The position numbers and the translations under genes are program-made. The notes under the pieces are model-generated. The model saw nothing but the letters and a program-made list of their open reading frames with translations, made no database searches and was not told the DNA's origin. A DNA stretch of 64,000 nucleotides from Alistipes dispar (lineage in GTDB: Bacteria; Bacteroidota; Bacteroidia; Bacteroidales; Rikenellaceae). Of this stretch, positions 13,278-21,308 are shown piece after piece (position 1 is the stretch's first letter; each line of letters begins with the position of its first letter). The stretch is taken from the NCBI RefSeq assembly GCF_006542685.1, contig NZ_AP019736.1:1770001-1834000 (forward strand), given 5' to 3'.

Positions 13278-14102
13278 ATGGCAGTAAGAAAATTCAAACC
13301 TGTTACCGCAGGTACGCGACATAAGATTATCGGCACGTTCGACGAGATCACCAAATCGACGCCGGAAAAATCGCTTCTCAGCCCCAAGAAGAGCACGGGC
13401 GGCCGCAACAACGTCGGCAAGATGACGGTACGCTATATCGGCGGCGGTCACAAGCAGATGTACCGTCTGGTCGATTTCAAGCGCTCGAAGGACGGCATCC
13501 CTGCGACTGTAAAATCTATCGAGTACGACCCCAATCGTACTGCACGCATTGCACTTCTGGTATATGCCGACGGTGAGAAGAGCTATATCATCGCACCGAA
13601 CGGCCTCCAGGTGGGCCAGACCGTAATGAGCGGCGCAGGTGTCGCTCCCGAGGTCGGAAACACGCTCTTCCTGAGCGAGATTCCCCTGGGTACGGTCGTC
13701 CACAACATCGAACTCTACCCCGGTCAGGGCGCAGCCATGGCGCGTTCGGCCGGTTCCTACGCCCAGTTGCTGGCTCGTGAGGGCAAATTCGCCATCATCA
13801 AGCTGCCTTCGGGCGAGACTCGTATGGTACTCGTAACTTGCCGCGCTACGGTGGGTGTCGTGTCGAATATCGACCACAGCCTCGAAAGCTCGGGCAAGGC
13901 CGGTCGTGAGCGTTGGCGCGGCCGTCGTCCCCGCAACCGCGGCGTCGTGATGAACCCGGTTGATCACCCGATGGGCGGTGGCGAAGGTCGTGCGTCGGGC
14001 GGTCACCCGCGTTCGCGCAAGGGTCTGCTTGCCAAGGGTTACAAGACGCGTAATCCGAAGAAGACGACCTCGAAGTTTATTATTTCCAAGAAGAAAAAAT
14101 AA
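13278..14102 (+). CDS. rplB: 50S ribosomal protein L2
   Basis: L2 (274 residues) is a central 23S binder needed for subunit association and peptidyl transfer. The conserved C-terminal histidine block appears as NPVDHPMGGGEGRASGGHP, close to the peptidyl-transferase centre. Order and spacing follow the S10 operon; rpsS follows after 16 bases. Confidence 0.98.
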   Translation: MAVRKFKPVTAGTRHKIIGTFDEITKSTPEKSLLSPKKSTGGRNNVGKMTVRYIGGGHKQMYRLVDFKRSKDGIPATVKSIEYDPNRTARIALLVYADGEKSYIIAPNGLQVGQTVMSGAGVAPEVGNTLFLSEIPLGTVVHNIELYPGQGAAMARSAGSYAQLLAREGKFAIIKLPSGETRMVLVTCRATVGVVSNIDHSLESSGKAGRERWRGRRPRNRGVVMNPVDHPMGGGEGRASGGHPRSRKGLLAKGYKTRNPKKTTSKFIISKKKK

Positions 14103-14118
14103 TTAAAAAGAGTACATA

Positions 14119-14388
14119 ATGAGCCGTTCATTGAAAAAAGGACCGTTTATCGACCCCAAGCTCGAGGCCAAAGTGGTGGCCCAGGCCGAAGGAAACAAGA
14201 AGTCGGTAATCAAGACATGGTCACGAGCAAGTATGATCTCGCCTGACTTCGTGGGTCAGACGATCGCCGTTCACAACGGAAACAAATTCATCCCGGTGTA
14301 TGTGACGGAGAACATGGTAGGACACAAACTCGGCGAGTTTGCTCCCACGCGCAACTTCCGTGGTCATGCAGGTAACAAGAAAAAATAG
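14119..14388 (+). CDS. rpsS: 30S ribosomal protein S19
   Basis: S19 (89 residues) is a 30S head protein that contacts S13 and the A-site finger region. It begins MSRSLKKGPFID and contains the conserved GHKLGEFAPTR segment. It is 7 bases before rplV. Confidence 0.97.
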   Translation: MSRSLKKGPFIDPKLEAKVVAQAEGNKKSVIKTWSRASMISPDFVGQTIAVHNGNKFIPVYVTENMVGHKLGEFAPTRNFRGHAGNKKK

Positions 14389-14395
14389 GTAGAAA

Positions 14396-14806
14396 ATGGG
14401 TGCAAGAAAAGCAAATAGAGCCGAGAAACTGAAGGCTGAAAAGAAGCAGAAGGCAATCGCCGTCATGCGCGACTGCCCGACCTCTCCCCGTAAGATGCGC
14501 CTGGTGGCCGACATCATCCGCGGCGTGGAGATCAACAAGGCGCTGGGTATCCTCCGCTACTCGAAGAAGGAGGCCTCGATCCGTATGGAGAAGCTCCTCA
14601 AGTCGGCGATCGCCAACTGGGAGGCCAAGAACGAATCGGAGCGTCTGGAGGACACGAAGCTCTGCGTGAAGGAGGTATTCGTGGACGGCGGCCGCATGCT
14701 GAAGCGCATTCAGGCTGCTCCGCAGGGTCGCGCACACCGTATCCGCAAGCGTTCGAACCATGTGACGATCGTAGTAGACAAAATGGTAACCGTAGAAAAC
14801 AAGTAA
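14396..14806 (+). CDS. rplV: 50S ribosomal protein L22
   Basis: L22 (136 residues) contacts all 23S domains, and its beta-hairpin lines the exit tunnel near L4. The hairpin region AAPQGRAHRIRKRSNHVTI is recognisable, as is the SPRKMRLVADIIRG helix. The N-terminal 20 residues are Lys-rich. It ends 4 bases before rpsC. Confidence 0.97.
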   Translation: MGARKANRAEKLKAEKKQKAIAVMRDCPTSPRKMRLVADIIRGVEINKALGILRYSKKEASIRMEKLLKSAIANWEAKNESERLEDTKLCVKEVFVDGGRMLKRIQAAPQGRAHRIRKRSNHVTIVVDKMVTVENK

Positions 14807-14810
14807 TCAG

Positions 14811-15590
14811 ATGGGACAGAAAGTTAATCCGATAGCAAATCGTCTTGGTATCATCCGCGGTTGGGATTCCAACTGGTTCGGTGGCAAGGATTTCTCCGAC
14901 AAGCTCGTCGAGGACGCCAAGATCCGCAAGTATCTGAATGTCCGTCTGCAGAAGGCTTCGATCTCGAAGATCATCATCGAGCGCACGTTGAAGCTGGTCA
15001 CGGTTACGATCTCGACCGCACGTCCGGGTATCATCATCGGCAAGGGCGGCCAGGAGGTGGACAAGCTCAAGGAGGAGCTCAAGAAGCTCACCGGCAAGGA
15101 GATCCAGATCAACATCTTCGAGGTGAAGCGTCCCGAGGTGGATGCCGTCATCGTGGGCCAGAACATCGCCCGTCAGCTCGAGGGCCGCGTGTCGTTCCGC
15201 CGTGCCGTGAAGACGGCCGTGGCATCGACGATGCGCATGGGCGCCGAGGGCATCAAGGTACAGGTGGCCGGCCGTGTCGGCGGCGCCGAGATGGCCCGCA
15301 CGGAGACGATCAAGGAGGGACGCATTCCGCTGCACACCTTCCGTGCCGACATCGACTACTGCCTCACGGAGGCGCTCACCAAGGTGGGCATCCTGGGCGT
15401 GAAGGTCTGGATCTGCCAGGGCACGGTGTACGGCAAGCGCGATCTGTTCGAGATCGCCGGAGCCTCGGCGCAGGCCGCTTCGGGCGACCGCGGCGAGCGC
15501 GGCGACCGCCGGGAGCGTCGCGGCGGGGACCGTCGTGGCGGCGACCGCCGGGGCGGACGTCGCGGGGACCGTCGCAACAACAATCAGTAG
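14811..15590 (+). CDS. rpsC: 30S ribosomal protein S3 with Arg/Gly-rich tail
   Basis: S3 (259 residues) forms part of the mRNA entry channel. The KH domain carries GIIIGKGGQEVDKLKEEL, and the C-terminal domain includes RVSFRRAVK. Residues 225-259 are a low-complexity tail made of RGD / RRGGD units that E. coli S3 (about 233 residues) lacks. The tail is in frame, ends NNNQ, and its code uses GGCGACCGC-type repeats, so it probably grew by local duplication. rplP follows after 27 bases. Confidence 0.97.
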   Translation: MGQKVNPIANRLGIIRGWDSNWFGGKDFSDKLVEDAKIRKYLNVRLQKASISKIIIERTLKLVTVTISTARPGIIIGKGGQEVDKLKEELKKLTGKEIQINIFEVKRPEVDAVIVGQNIARQLEGRVSFRRAVKTAVASTMRMGAEGIKVQVAGRVGGAEMARTETIKEGRIPLHTFRADIDYCLTEALTKVGILGVKVWICQGTVYGKRDLFEIAGASAQAASGDRGERGDRRERRGGDRRGGDRRGGRRGDRRNNNQ

Positions 15591-15617
15591 TAAGGACCTT
15601 TTTAAAGCAGAACTAAC

Positions 15618-16046
15618 ATGTTACAGCCGAAAAAGACCAAATTTAGAAGAATGCAGAAAGGCCGTATGAAGGGGCTTGCTCAAAGAGGTAACCAGCTCGC
15701 ATACGGATCGTTCGCAATCAAGGCACTTGAATCGACCTGGATCACGGGTCGTCAGATAGAGGCGGCCCGTCAGGCCATTACGCGTTACATGAAGCGTGAA
15801 GGTCAGCTCTGGATCCGCATTTTCCCCGACAAACCCATCACGAAGAAGCCCGCCGAGGTGCGTATGGGTAAGGGTAAGGGTAACCCCGAAGGCTTCGTGG
15901 CGCCCGTAACTCCGGGACGCATTCTCTTCGAGGCGGAGGGCGTGCCCCTGGCCGTAGCGCAGGAGGCGCTGCGTCTGGGAGCCCAGAAACTGCCTATTAC
16001 CACCAAGTTTATCGTAAGACGTGACTACGTCGAAACCACAATTTAA
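15618..16046 (+). CDS. rplP: 50S ribosomal protein L16
   Basis: L16 (142 residues) organises the A-tRNA binding region of the 50S subunit. Typical features are MLQPKKTKFRRMQKGRMKG at the N terminus and the RMGKGKGNPEG loop. It is 11 bases before rpmC. Confidence 0.97.
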   Translation: MLQPKKTKFRRMQKGRMKGLAQRGNQLAYGSFAIKALESTWITGRQIEAARQAITRYMKREGQLWIRIFPDKPITKKPAEVRMGKGKGNPEGFVAPVTPGRILFEAEGVPLAVAQEALRLGAQKLPITTKFIVRRDYVETTI

Positions 16047-16057
16047 GGGAACGCAAG

Positions 16058-16249
16058 ATGAAAAGTGCAGAAATCAAGGACCTTTCGACGAAGGACCTCG
16101 CGGAACGCATCGAGACCGAAAAGGCCCAGCTCGCCAAGCTGAAGGTGCAGCACGCCGTGTCCCCCGTCGAGAACCCGTCGATCATTAAGAAGAACCGCAG
16201 AGATATAGCTCGCATGCTGACGATTCTGCGTCAAAAAAACGCTAAATAA
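16058..16249 (+). CDS. rpmC: 50S ribosomal protein L29
   Basis: L29 (63 residues) is a helical-hairpin protein near the tunnel exit, next to L23. The RRDIARMLTILRQ C-terminal helix is characteristic. It has 11-base gaps on both sides. Confidence 0.95.
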   Translation: MKSAEIKDLSTKDLAERIETEKAQLAKLKVQHAVSPVENPSIIKKNRRDIARMLTILRQKNAK

Positions 16250-16260
16250 GTAGTACAACT

Positions 16261-16515
16261 ATGGAAAGAAATCTGAGAAAAGAGCGTATCGGTGTGGTTG
16301 TCAGCAACAAGATGGCTAAAACCATTGTGGTTGCGGTAGCGCGTAAGGTGAAGCATCCTATCTACGGCAAGTTCGTCAATAAGACGACGAAGTTCGTCGC
16401 CGAGTCGCTCGACGAGACGTGCAAGGAGGGCGATACGGTGCGCATCATGGAGACCCGCCCGCTGAGCAAGACGAAGCGTTGGAGATTAGTACAAATCATT
16501 GAAAGAGCTAAGTAG
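16261..16515 (+). CDS. rpsQ: 30S ribosomal protein S17
   Basis: S17 (84 residues) is an OB-fold 16S rRNA binder of the 30S body. The GVVVSNKMAKTIVV strand and the RPLSKTKRWRL segment identify it. rplN starts 2 bases after its stop. Confidence 0.96.
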   Translation: MERNLRKERIGVVVSNKMAKTIVVAVARKVKHPIYGKFVNKTTKFVAESLDETCKEGDTVRIMETRPLSKTKRWRLVQIIERAK

Positions 16516-16517
16516 TT

Positions 16518-16883
16518 ATGATACAACAGGAAAGTAGACTCGTAGTAGCTGATAACAGCGGAGCGAAGGAGGTACTTTGCATCCGGGTGCTCGGCGGCAC
16601 GAAGCGCCGCTACGCATCTATCGGCGATAAGATCGTGGTTGCGGTGAAGAGCGCGACTCCTTCGGGCGACGTCAAGAAGGGCGCCGTGTCGAAGGCCGTC
16701 GTGGTGCGGACCACGAAGGAAATCCGCCGTGCCAACGGTTCGTACATTCGTTTCGACGACAATGCCGTGGTGCTGCTTAACAACCAGGGTGAAATGCGCG
16801 GTACTCGTATATTCGGCCCCGTGGCTCGTGAGCTGCGTGACCAGTATATGAAGATTATCTCCCTCGCACCCGAAGTATTGTAA
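16518..16883 (+). CDS. rplN: 50S ribosomal protein L14
   Basis: L14 (121 residues) forms an intersubunit bridge and is the docking site for the silencing factor RsfS. It starts MIQQESRLVVADNSGAKEV, the family signature, and ends KIISLAPEVL. It marks the start of the spc block. Confidence 0.97.
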   Translation: MIQQESRLVVADNSGAKEVLCIRVLGGTKRRYASIGDKIVVAVKSATPSGDVKKGAVSKAVVVRTTKEIRRANGSYIRFDDNAVVLLNNQGEMRGTRIFGPVARELRDQYMKIISLAPEVL

Positions 16884-16903
16884 TCATAAAAACAATTTCG
16901 GAT

Positions 16904-17227
16904 ATGTCAGTGAAATTACATATTAAGAAGGGGGACCAGGTTCAGGTCATCGCCGGTGACAGCAAGGGCCAGCAGGGCAAAGTCCTGAAGGTCGAGGTTT
17001 CGAAGCAGCGTGCCATCGTCGAGGGTGTGAACATCGTCAAGAAGGCCACCAAGCCCAATGCGAAGAATCCCCAGGGCGGTATCCTCGAGCAGGAGGCTCC
17101 GATCCACATTTCGAACCTGATGCTCATCGACCCCAAGTCGGGCAAACCCACCAAGGTCGGCCGCAAGAAGGACGCCAAAGGTAAATTAGTTCGTTACGCT
17201 AAAAAGTCAGGGGAGGAGATCAAATAA
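16904..17227 (+). CDS. rplX: 50S ribosomal protein L24
   Basis: L24 (107 residues) is a KOW-domain early assembly protein of the 50S subunit; GDQVQVIAGDSKGQQGKVL is the KOW motif. Its stop codon and the rplE start share one base (TAATG), implying translational coupling. Confidence 0.96.
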   Translation: MSVKLHIKKGDQVQVIAGDSKGQQGKVLKVEVSKQRAIVEGVNIVKKATKPNAKNPQGGILEQEAPIHISNLMLIDPKSGKPTKVGRKKDAKGKLVRYAKKSGEEIK

Positions 17228-17784
17228 TGGCATACGTACCTACACTCAAGACACAGTATAAGGAGCAGATCATGCCTGCCCTTATGAAGGAGTTCGGCTA
17301 CTCGAGCGTAATGCAGTGCCCGAAGCTCACCAAGATCGTAATCAATCAGGGTATGGGTCAGGCCGTCGCCGACAAGAAGCTGATCGACGTGGCCGAGGCC
17401 GAGCTGACGCAGATCGCCGGCCAGAAGGCCGTGCAGACCCGTTCGCGGAAGGACATCTCCAACTTCAAGCTGCGTAAGGGCATGCCGATCGGCGTGCGCG
17501 TGACGCTGCGCGATACGAAGATGTACGAGTTCCTCGAGCGTCTGATCGCCGTGGCGCTCCCCCGCATCCGCGACTTCAAGGGCATCAACGAGAAGTTCGA
17601 CGGTCAGGGCAACTACACCCTCGGCATCACCGAGCAGATCATCTTCCCGGAGATCGACATCGACAAGATCACCAAGATCTTCGGCATGGAGATCACCTTC
17701 GTAACGACGGCCAAGACCGACGAGGAGGCTTACGCCCTGCTCCGCGAGTTCGGCCTTCCTTTCAAGAACGCTAAAAAGAATTAA
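17227..17784 (+). CDS. rplE: 50S ribosomal protein L5
   Basis: L5 (185 residues) binds 5S rRNA and contacts the P-site tRNA. Conserved blocks include TKIVINQGMGQA, RSRKDISNFKLRKGMPIG and GRDFKGI-like RIRDFKGINEKFDGQGNY. It overlaps rplX by one base and is 3 bases before rpsN. Confidence 0.97.
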   Translation: MAYVPTLKTQYKEQIMPALMKEFGYSSVMQCPKLTKIVINQGMGQAVADKKLIDVAEAELTQIAGQKAVQTRSRKDISNFKLRKGMPIGVRVTLRDTKMYEFLERLIAVALPRIRDFKGINEKFDGQGNYTLGITEQIIFPEIDIDKITKIFGMEITFVTTAKTDEEAYALLREFGLPFKNAKKN

Positions 17785-17787
17785 GCT

Positions 17788-18084
17788 ATGGCAAAAGAAT
17801 CGATGAAGGCACGCGAGGTGAAGCGTGAGAAGCTCGCGAAGCGTTACGCCCACAAGCGCGAGGAGATCGCTGCCAAGGTGAAGAGCGGTGAGATGGATCA
17901 CGAGGAGGCCTGGATCGCACTGTCGAAGCTGCCCCGCAACTCGAATCCGATCCGCCAGCACAACCGCTGCAAGATCACCGGCCGTCCCAAGGGCTATATC
18001 CGCCTGTTCGGCATCAGCCGTATCCAGTTCCGCGAGATGGCCTCGAAGGGGCTGATTCCCGGCGTGACGAAGGCCAGTTGGTAG
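17788..18084 (+). CDS. rpsN: 30S ribosomal protein S14 (zinc-free type)
   Basis: S14 (98 residues) belongs to the long form that lacks the CxxC...CxxC zinc ribbon: only one cysteine (RQHNRCKITGRPKG) is present. The C-terminal block GISRIQFREMASKGLIPGVTKASW-like end is the family signature. It is the last gene before a 594-base non-coding interval, where the normally continuous spc operon is broken. Confidence 0.96.
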   Translation: MAKESMKAREVKREKLAKRYAHKREEIAAKVKSGEMDHEEAWIALSKLPRNSNPIRQHNRCKITGRPKGYIRLFGISRIQFREMASKGLIPGVTKASW

Positions 18085-18091
18085 CAACGAC

Positions 18092-18127
18092 CCGGAAGCG
18101 GGAACCGCGCATGGTTCCGGCTTCCGG
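18092..18127 (+). terminator. Hairpin after rpsN (possible partial terminator)
   Basis: CCGGAAGC-G-GGAACC pairs with GGTTCC-G-GCTTCCGG, a 14-bp stem with one G-G mismatch and a 6-base loop. It is followed only by TCTTTCG, so termination may be incomplete, or the hairpin may protect the upstream mRNA end. Confidence 0.6.
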
Positions 18128-18497
18128 TCTTTCGATATCGAGTTCCGAACGTCCGGAAGGTGTGGAAGCCTGCAAAGGGTCCGAAGGCGTTTTCCGACGG
18201 CGCAGAGCCGCGGAAACTCTCCGGGAGACCCTCGGAAGGACGCGGAGCTTATAAGGGTGCGGAACCCGTGTAACTTCGCCGCAGTATCGGGGAAAGTGCC
18301 GCCGCAAGCGGTAACTTCCCGGTATGTGGGGCGTTGCGAAAGGTTCGGCATTTGGTACAGATTTCTCGACCGAGGGGCCCTCCCGGCCCGGAACGGAAGG
18401 GGAACGTGTGCGGACGGATGTTAGCGACACAAGGGGTGCTAACATTGTCTGCGTTCCCGGGGGCCGTGTCCGGAGCGGGTAAAAACGGACCCGTAAC

Positions 18498-18529
18498 TTG
18501 GTGATTTGAGAAATAATACGTATATTTGC
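18498..18529 (+). promoter_or_regulatory. Predicted internal promoter before rpsH
   Basis: CTTG (18498-18501) and TATATTTG (18522-18529) have a 20-base spacer, matching the Bacteroidetes promoter pattern. The start would be near 18536, leaving a leader of about 140 bases before rpsH. Confidence 0.7.
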
Positions 18530-18678
18530 GCGCTTTTATACCCGGGCCGGATCGCCGTGCGGCGGGCCGCGGGGGAAGCGCAAAACGAGAACGGCGGAGG
18601 CGCAGGAGATGTCGGGAGACAGGCAATGCGCTGAAGCATAAATAATTAACCAATTTTTAATTTTAACTTCTATTCGTT

Positions 18679-19077
18679 ATGACTGATCCTATCGCGGACT
18701 TTCTGACCAGAATTAGAAACGCGGTGAAAGCCAACCACAAAGTGGTTGAAGCTCCCGGTTCCAAAATTAAACAGGAGATCACCAAGATCCTCTACGAGCA
18801 GGGCTACATCCTCGCTTACAAGTTCGACACCGACGAGCAGGGACACCCCTCGATCAAGATCGCGCTGAAGTGGGACGCCGCCACGAAGACCAACGCCATC
18901 AAGAACCTCAAGCGCGTGAGCCGTCCCGGTCTGCGCCAGTATGCGTCGGTTGCGGACATGCCCCGCGTGCTGAACGGTCTGGGCATCGCCATCCTCTCGA
19001 CTTCGAAAGGCATCATGACCGACGCCAAGGCCCGCAAGGAGAACGTGGGCGGCGAGGTGCTGTGCTACATCTACTAA
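18679..19077 (+). CDS. rpsH: 30S ribosomal protein S8
   Basis: S8 (132 residues) is a primary 16S rRNA binder of the central domain and, in E. coli, the translational repressor of the spc operon. It begins MTDPIADFLTRIRNA and ends with GGEVLCYIY, both typical. It is the first gene after the internal promoter, so it would be the first product of that transcript. Confidence 0.97.
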   Translation: MTDPIADFLTRIRNAVKANHKVVEAPGSKIKQEITKILYEQGYILAYKFDTDEQGHPSIKIALKWDAATKTNAIKNLKRVSRPGLRQYASVADMPRVLNGLGIAILSTSKGIMTDAKARKENVGGEVLCYIY

Positions 19078-19105
19078 TTGCAAATTTTCAAAACGTACAG
19101 AGACA

Positions 19106-19693
19106 ATGTCAAGAATTGGTAAATTACCTGTAAACCTGCCTGCCGGCGTGACCGTGGAGGTCGCAGCCGACAATACGGTAAGCGTGAAAGGGCCACTCGG
19201 GACGCTGAGCCAGAAGGTGGACTCGGATATCAAAGTAGAGGTCGGCACGCACACGGATCCCCACACGGGCGCGGAGACGCCCGCCGTGATCGTGACCCGT
19301 CCCACGAACCAGCCCCGCCACCGTTCGATGCACGGACTCTACCGCGCGCTGATCCAGAACATGGTCGTCGGCGTGTCGAAGGGTTACGAGATCAAGCAGG
19401 AGCTCGTGGGCGTCGGCTTCAAGGCCGAGGTGAAGGGCCAGGTGCTCGAGATGAGCCTGGGCTATTCGCACGATACGCATTTCCTGCTTCCGAAGGAGGT
19501 GACCGCCACGGCCGTCACGGAGAAGAAGGGCAACCCGATCGTGACGCTCAAGAGCGCCGACAAGCAGCTCATCGGCCAGGTGGCCGCCAAGCTCCGCTCG
19601 CTGCGCAAGCCGGAGCCGTACAAGGGCAAGGGTATCAAGTTCGTCGGCGAGCAGATCCGTCGCAAGGCCGGCAAATCCGCAGGTGCTAAATAG
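19106..19693 (+). CDS. rplF: 50S ribosomal protein L6
   Basis: L6 (195 residues) binds near the sarcin-ricin loop. It is about 15 residues longer than usual; the extra length lies in a loop around residues 47-62 (GTHTDPHTGAETPAV) inside the first of its two repeated domains. The C-terminal KPEPYKGKGIKF motif is typical. Confidence 0.97.
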   Translation: MSRIGKLPVNLPAGVTVEVAADNTVSVKGPLGTLSQKVDSDIKVEVGTHTDPHTGAETPAVIVTRPTNQPRHRSMHGLYRALIQNMVVGVSKGYEIKQELVGVGFKAEVKGQVLEMSLGYSHDTHFLLPKEVTATAVTEKKGNPIVTLKSADKQLIGQVAAKLRSLRKPEPYKGKGIKFVGEQIRRKAGKSAGAK

Positions 19694-19709
19694 TAAATAG
19701 TCTGAAGTT

Positions 19710-20072
19710 ATGTCACTGAACAAGATAGAAAGAAGAGAGAGGATCAAGATGCGTATCCGCAAGATCGTGAGCGGAACGCCCGCACAGCCTCGCATGACTG
19801 TATTCCGTAGCAACAAGCAGATCTACGTGCAGTTTATTGATGACCTCGCAGGTGTGACCCTCGCGACGGCCTCCTCGCTGGACAAGGAGGTGGCCGAAGC
19901 CGCCGCCGGCAAGACCAAGTGCGAAGTGGCCGCCCTGGTGGGCAAGCTGGCCGCCGAGCGCGCTGCGGCCAAAGGCATTTCGGCCGTCGCTTTCGACCGC
20001 AACGGTTACCTTTATCACGGACGAGTTAAACAGCTGGCCGAAGCAGCACGCGAAGGCGGACTTAAATTCTAA
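19710..20072 (+). CDS. rplR: 50S ribosomal protein L18
   Basis: L18 (120 residues) binds 5S rRNA together with L5. The Arg/Lys-rich N terminus and the FDRNGYLYHGRVKQLAEAAREGG end are typical. It is 6 bases before rpsE. Confidence 0.96.
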   Translation: MSLNKIERRERIKMRIRKIVSGTPAQPRMTVFRSNKQIYVQFIDDLAGVTLATASSLDKEVAEAAAGKTKCEVAALVGKLAAERAAAKGISAVAFDRNGYLYHGRVKQLAEAAREGGLKF

Positions 20073-20078
20073 ACGATC

Positions 20079-20597
20079 ATGGCAAATACCAACATAAAGA
20101 AAGTACGCACGAGCGACCTCGAACTCAAGGACCGTCTCGTCAGCATTCAGCGTGTAACGAAGGTTACGAAGGGCGGCCGCACGTTCAGTTTCTCGGCCAT
20201 CGTCGTCGTAGGCAACGAGGACGGCGTGGTGGGCTACGGCCTGGGCAAGGCTTCGGAGGTGCAGGCCGCCATCGCCAAGGGCGTGGAGGATGCCAAGAAG
20301 AACCTGGTGAAGATCCCGGTCATCAACGGTACGATTCCCCACAAGCAGGAGCAGCGTTACGGCGGCTCGCTTGTGATGATTCGTCCGGCCGCTCCCGGTA
20401 CGGGTATCATCGCCGGCGGCGCCATGCGTGCCGTGCTGGAGTCGGTGGGCGTGAAGAACGTGCTTGCCAAGAGCAAGGGTTCGTCGAACCCCCACAACCT
20501 GGTGAAGGCGACCATCGGCGCCCTGTGCGAGCTGCGCGACGCGCACAGCGTGGCACGCCTGCGCGGGATCTCGATGGACAAGGTGTTTAACGGTTAA
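20079..20597 (+). CDS. rpsE: 30S ribosomal protein S5
   Basis: S5 (172 residues) takes part in decoding accuracy and in the mRNA helicase activity at the entry channel. The GGRTFSFSAIVVVG dsRNA-binding-like domain and the VGYGLGKASEV segment are recognisable. It is 14 bases before rpmD. Confidence 0.97.
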   Translation: MANTNIKKVRTSDLELKDRLVSIQRVTKVTKGGRTFSFSAIVVVGNEDGVVGYGLGKASEVQAAIAKGVEDAKKNLVKIPVINGTIPHKQEQRYGGSLVMIRPAAPGTGIIAGGAMRAVLESVGVKNVLAKSKGSSNPHNLVKATIGALCELRDAHSVARLRGISMDKVFNG

Positions 20598-20611
20598 TTC
20601 TCAAGGACAAA

Positions 20612-20815
20612 ATGGCAAGATTGAAAATCACCCAGATCAAGAGCCGCATCGGTGCCACGGAGCGTCAGTGCAAGAACCTCGACGCGCTGGGCCTGAAGAA
20701 GATCAACGCGAGCGTCGAGCACGACGATTCGGTTATCATCAAGGGCATGATCGAGCGCGTGAAGCACCTCGTCAAGGTTGAAGAGGTCGCCGCAAAGGCT
20801 GCGAAAGCCGAATAA
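20612..20815 (+). CDS. rpmD: 50S ribosomal protein L30
   Basis: L30 (67 residues) is a small late-assembly protein; it keeps the ITQIKSRIG strand and the LDALGLKKIN helix. A short Ala/Lys/Glu tail makes it slightly longer than the 58-60 residues of most bacteria. Confidence 0.94.
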   Translation: MARLKITQIKSRIGATERQCKNLDALGLKKINASVEHDDSVIIKGMIERVKHLVKVEEVAAKAAKAE

Positions 20816-20842
20816 GTCTAACTGCAAACGGAATTTTTAGCA

Positions 20843-21289
20843 ATGGAACTCAATAATCTCAAACCCGCAAAGGGTTCTACGCACCACGACAAGCGAATCG
20901 GCCGCGGTGCAGGTTCGGGGTACGGCGGCACGGCCACCCGCGGTCACAAGGGCGCTCAGTCGCGTTCGGGTTACTCGCGCAAGCTCGGTTTCGAGGGCGG
21001 TCAGATGCCGCTTCAGCGCCGTCTTCCCAAGTTCGGCTTCACGAACCTCAAGCGTGTCGAATTCAAGGCCATCAACCTTTCGACGCTCGAGGAGCTGGCG
21101 GCCAAGAAGTTGCTGACGGAGGTTACGATCGACACGCTCGTGGACGCAGGTTTCATCTCGTCGAAGGACAAGGTGAAGATTCTGGGCAACGGCTCGATCA
21201 CGAAGGCGCTGGCCGTCAAGGCGCACGCCTTCTCGAAGAGCGCCGAGGCGGCGATCACGGCGGCCGGCGGCAGCGTCGAAAAACTGTAA
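20843..21289 (+). CDS. rplO: 50S ribosomal protein L15
   Basis: L15 (148 residues) is a late-assembly 23S binder. The Gly/Arg-rich N-terminal half (GRGAGSGYGGTATRGHKG) and the EGGQMPLQRRLPKFGF motif identify it. It ends 19 bases before secY, the conserved neighbour. Confidence 0.97.
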   Translation: MELNNLKPAKGSTHHDKRIGRGAGSGYGGTATRGHKGAQSRSGYSRKLGFEGGQMPLQRRLPKFGFTNLKRVEFKAINLSTLEELAAKKLLTEVTIDTLVDAGFISSKDKVKILGNGSITKALAVKAHAFSKSAEAAITAAGGSVEKL

Positions 21290-21308
21290 CCTTTAGCACT
21301 TCACTATT

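Larger units (their letters stand above)
18085..18678 (+). other. 594-bp non-coding break inside the spc operon
   Basis: No convincing gene lies between rpsN and rpsH. The interval starts with a strong hairpin (18092-18127), then has GC-rich DNA without a plausible ORF, then a Bacteroidetes promoter (18498-18529) and an AT-rich leader into rpsH. Predicted antisense frames of 66-134 codons here look like GC-driven chance frames. No tRNA could be folded by eye. Confidence 0.7.

Noticed and set aside
18249..18653. Minus-strand frames of 66-134 codons in the rpsN-rpsH gap
   Set aside because: Several overlapping frames, Pro/Arg-rich, no recognisable domain; they run against the promoter and leader found there.
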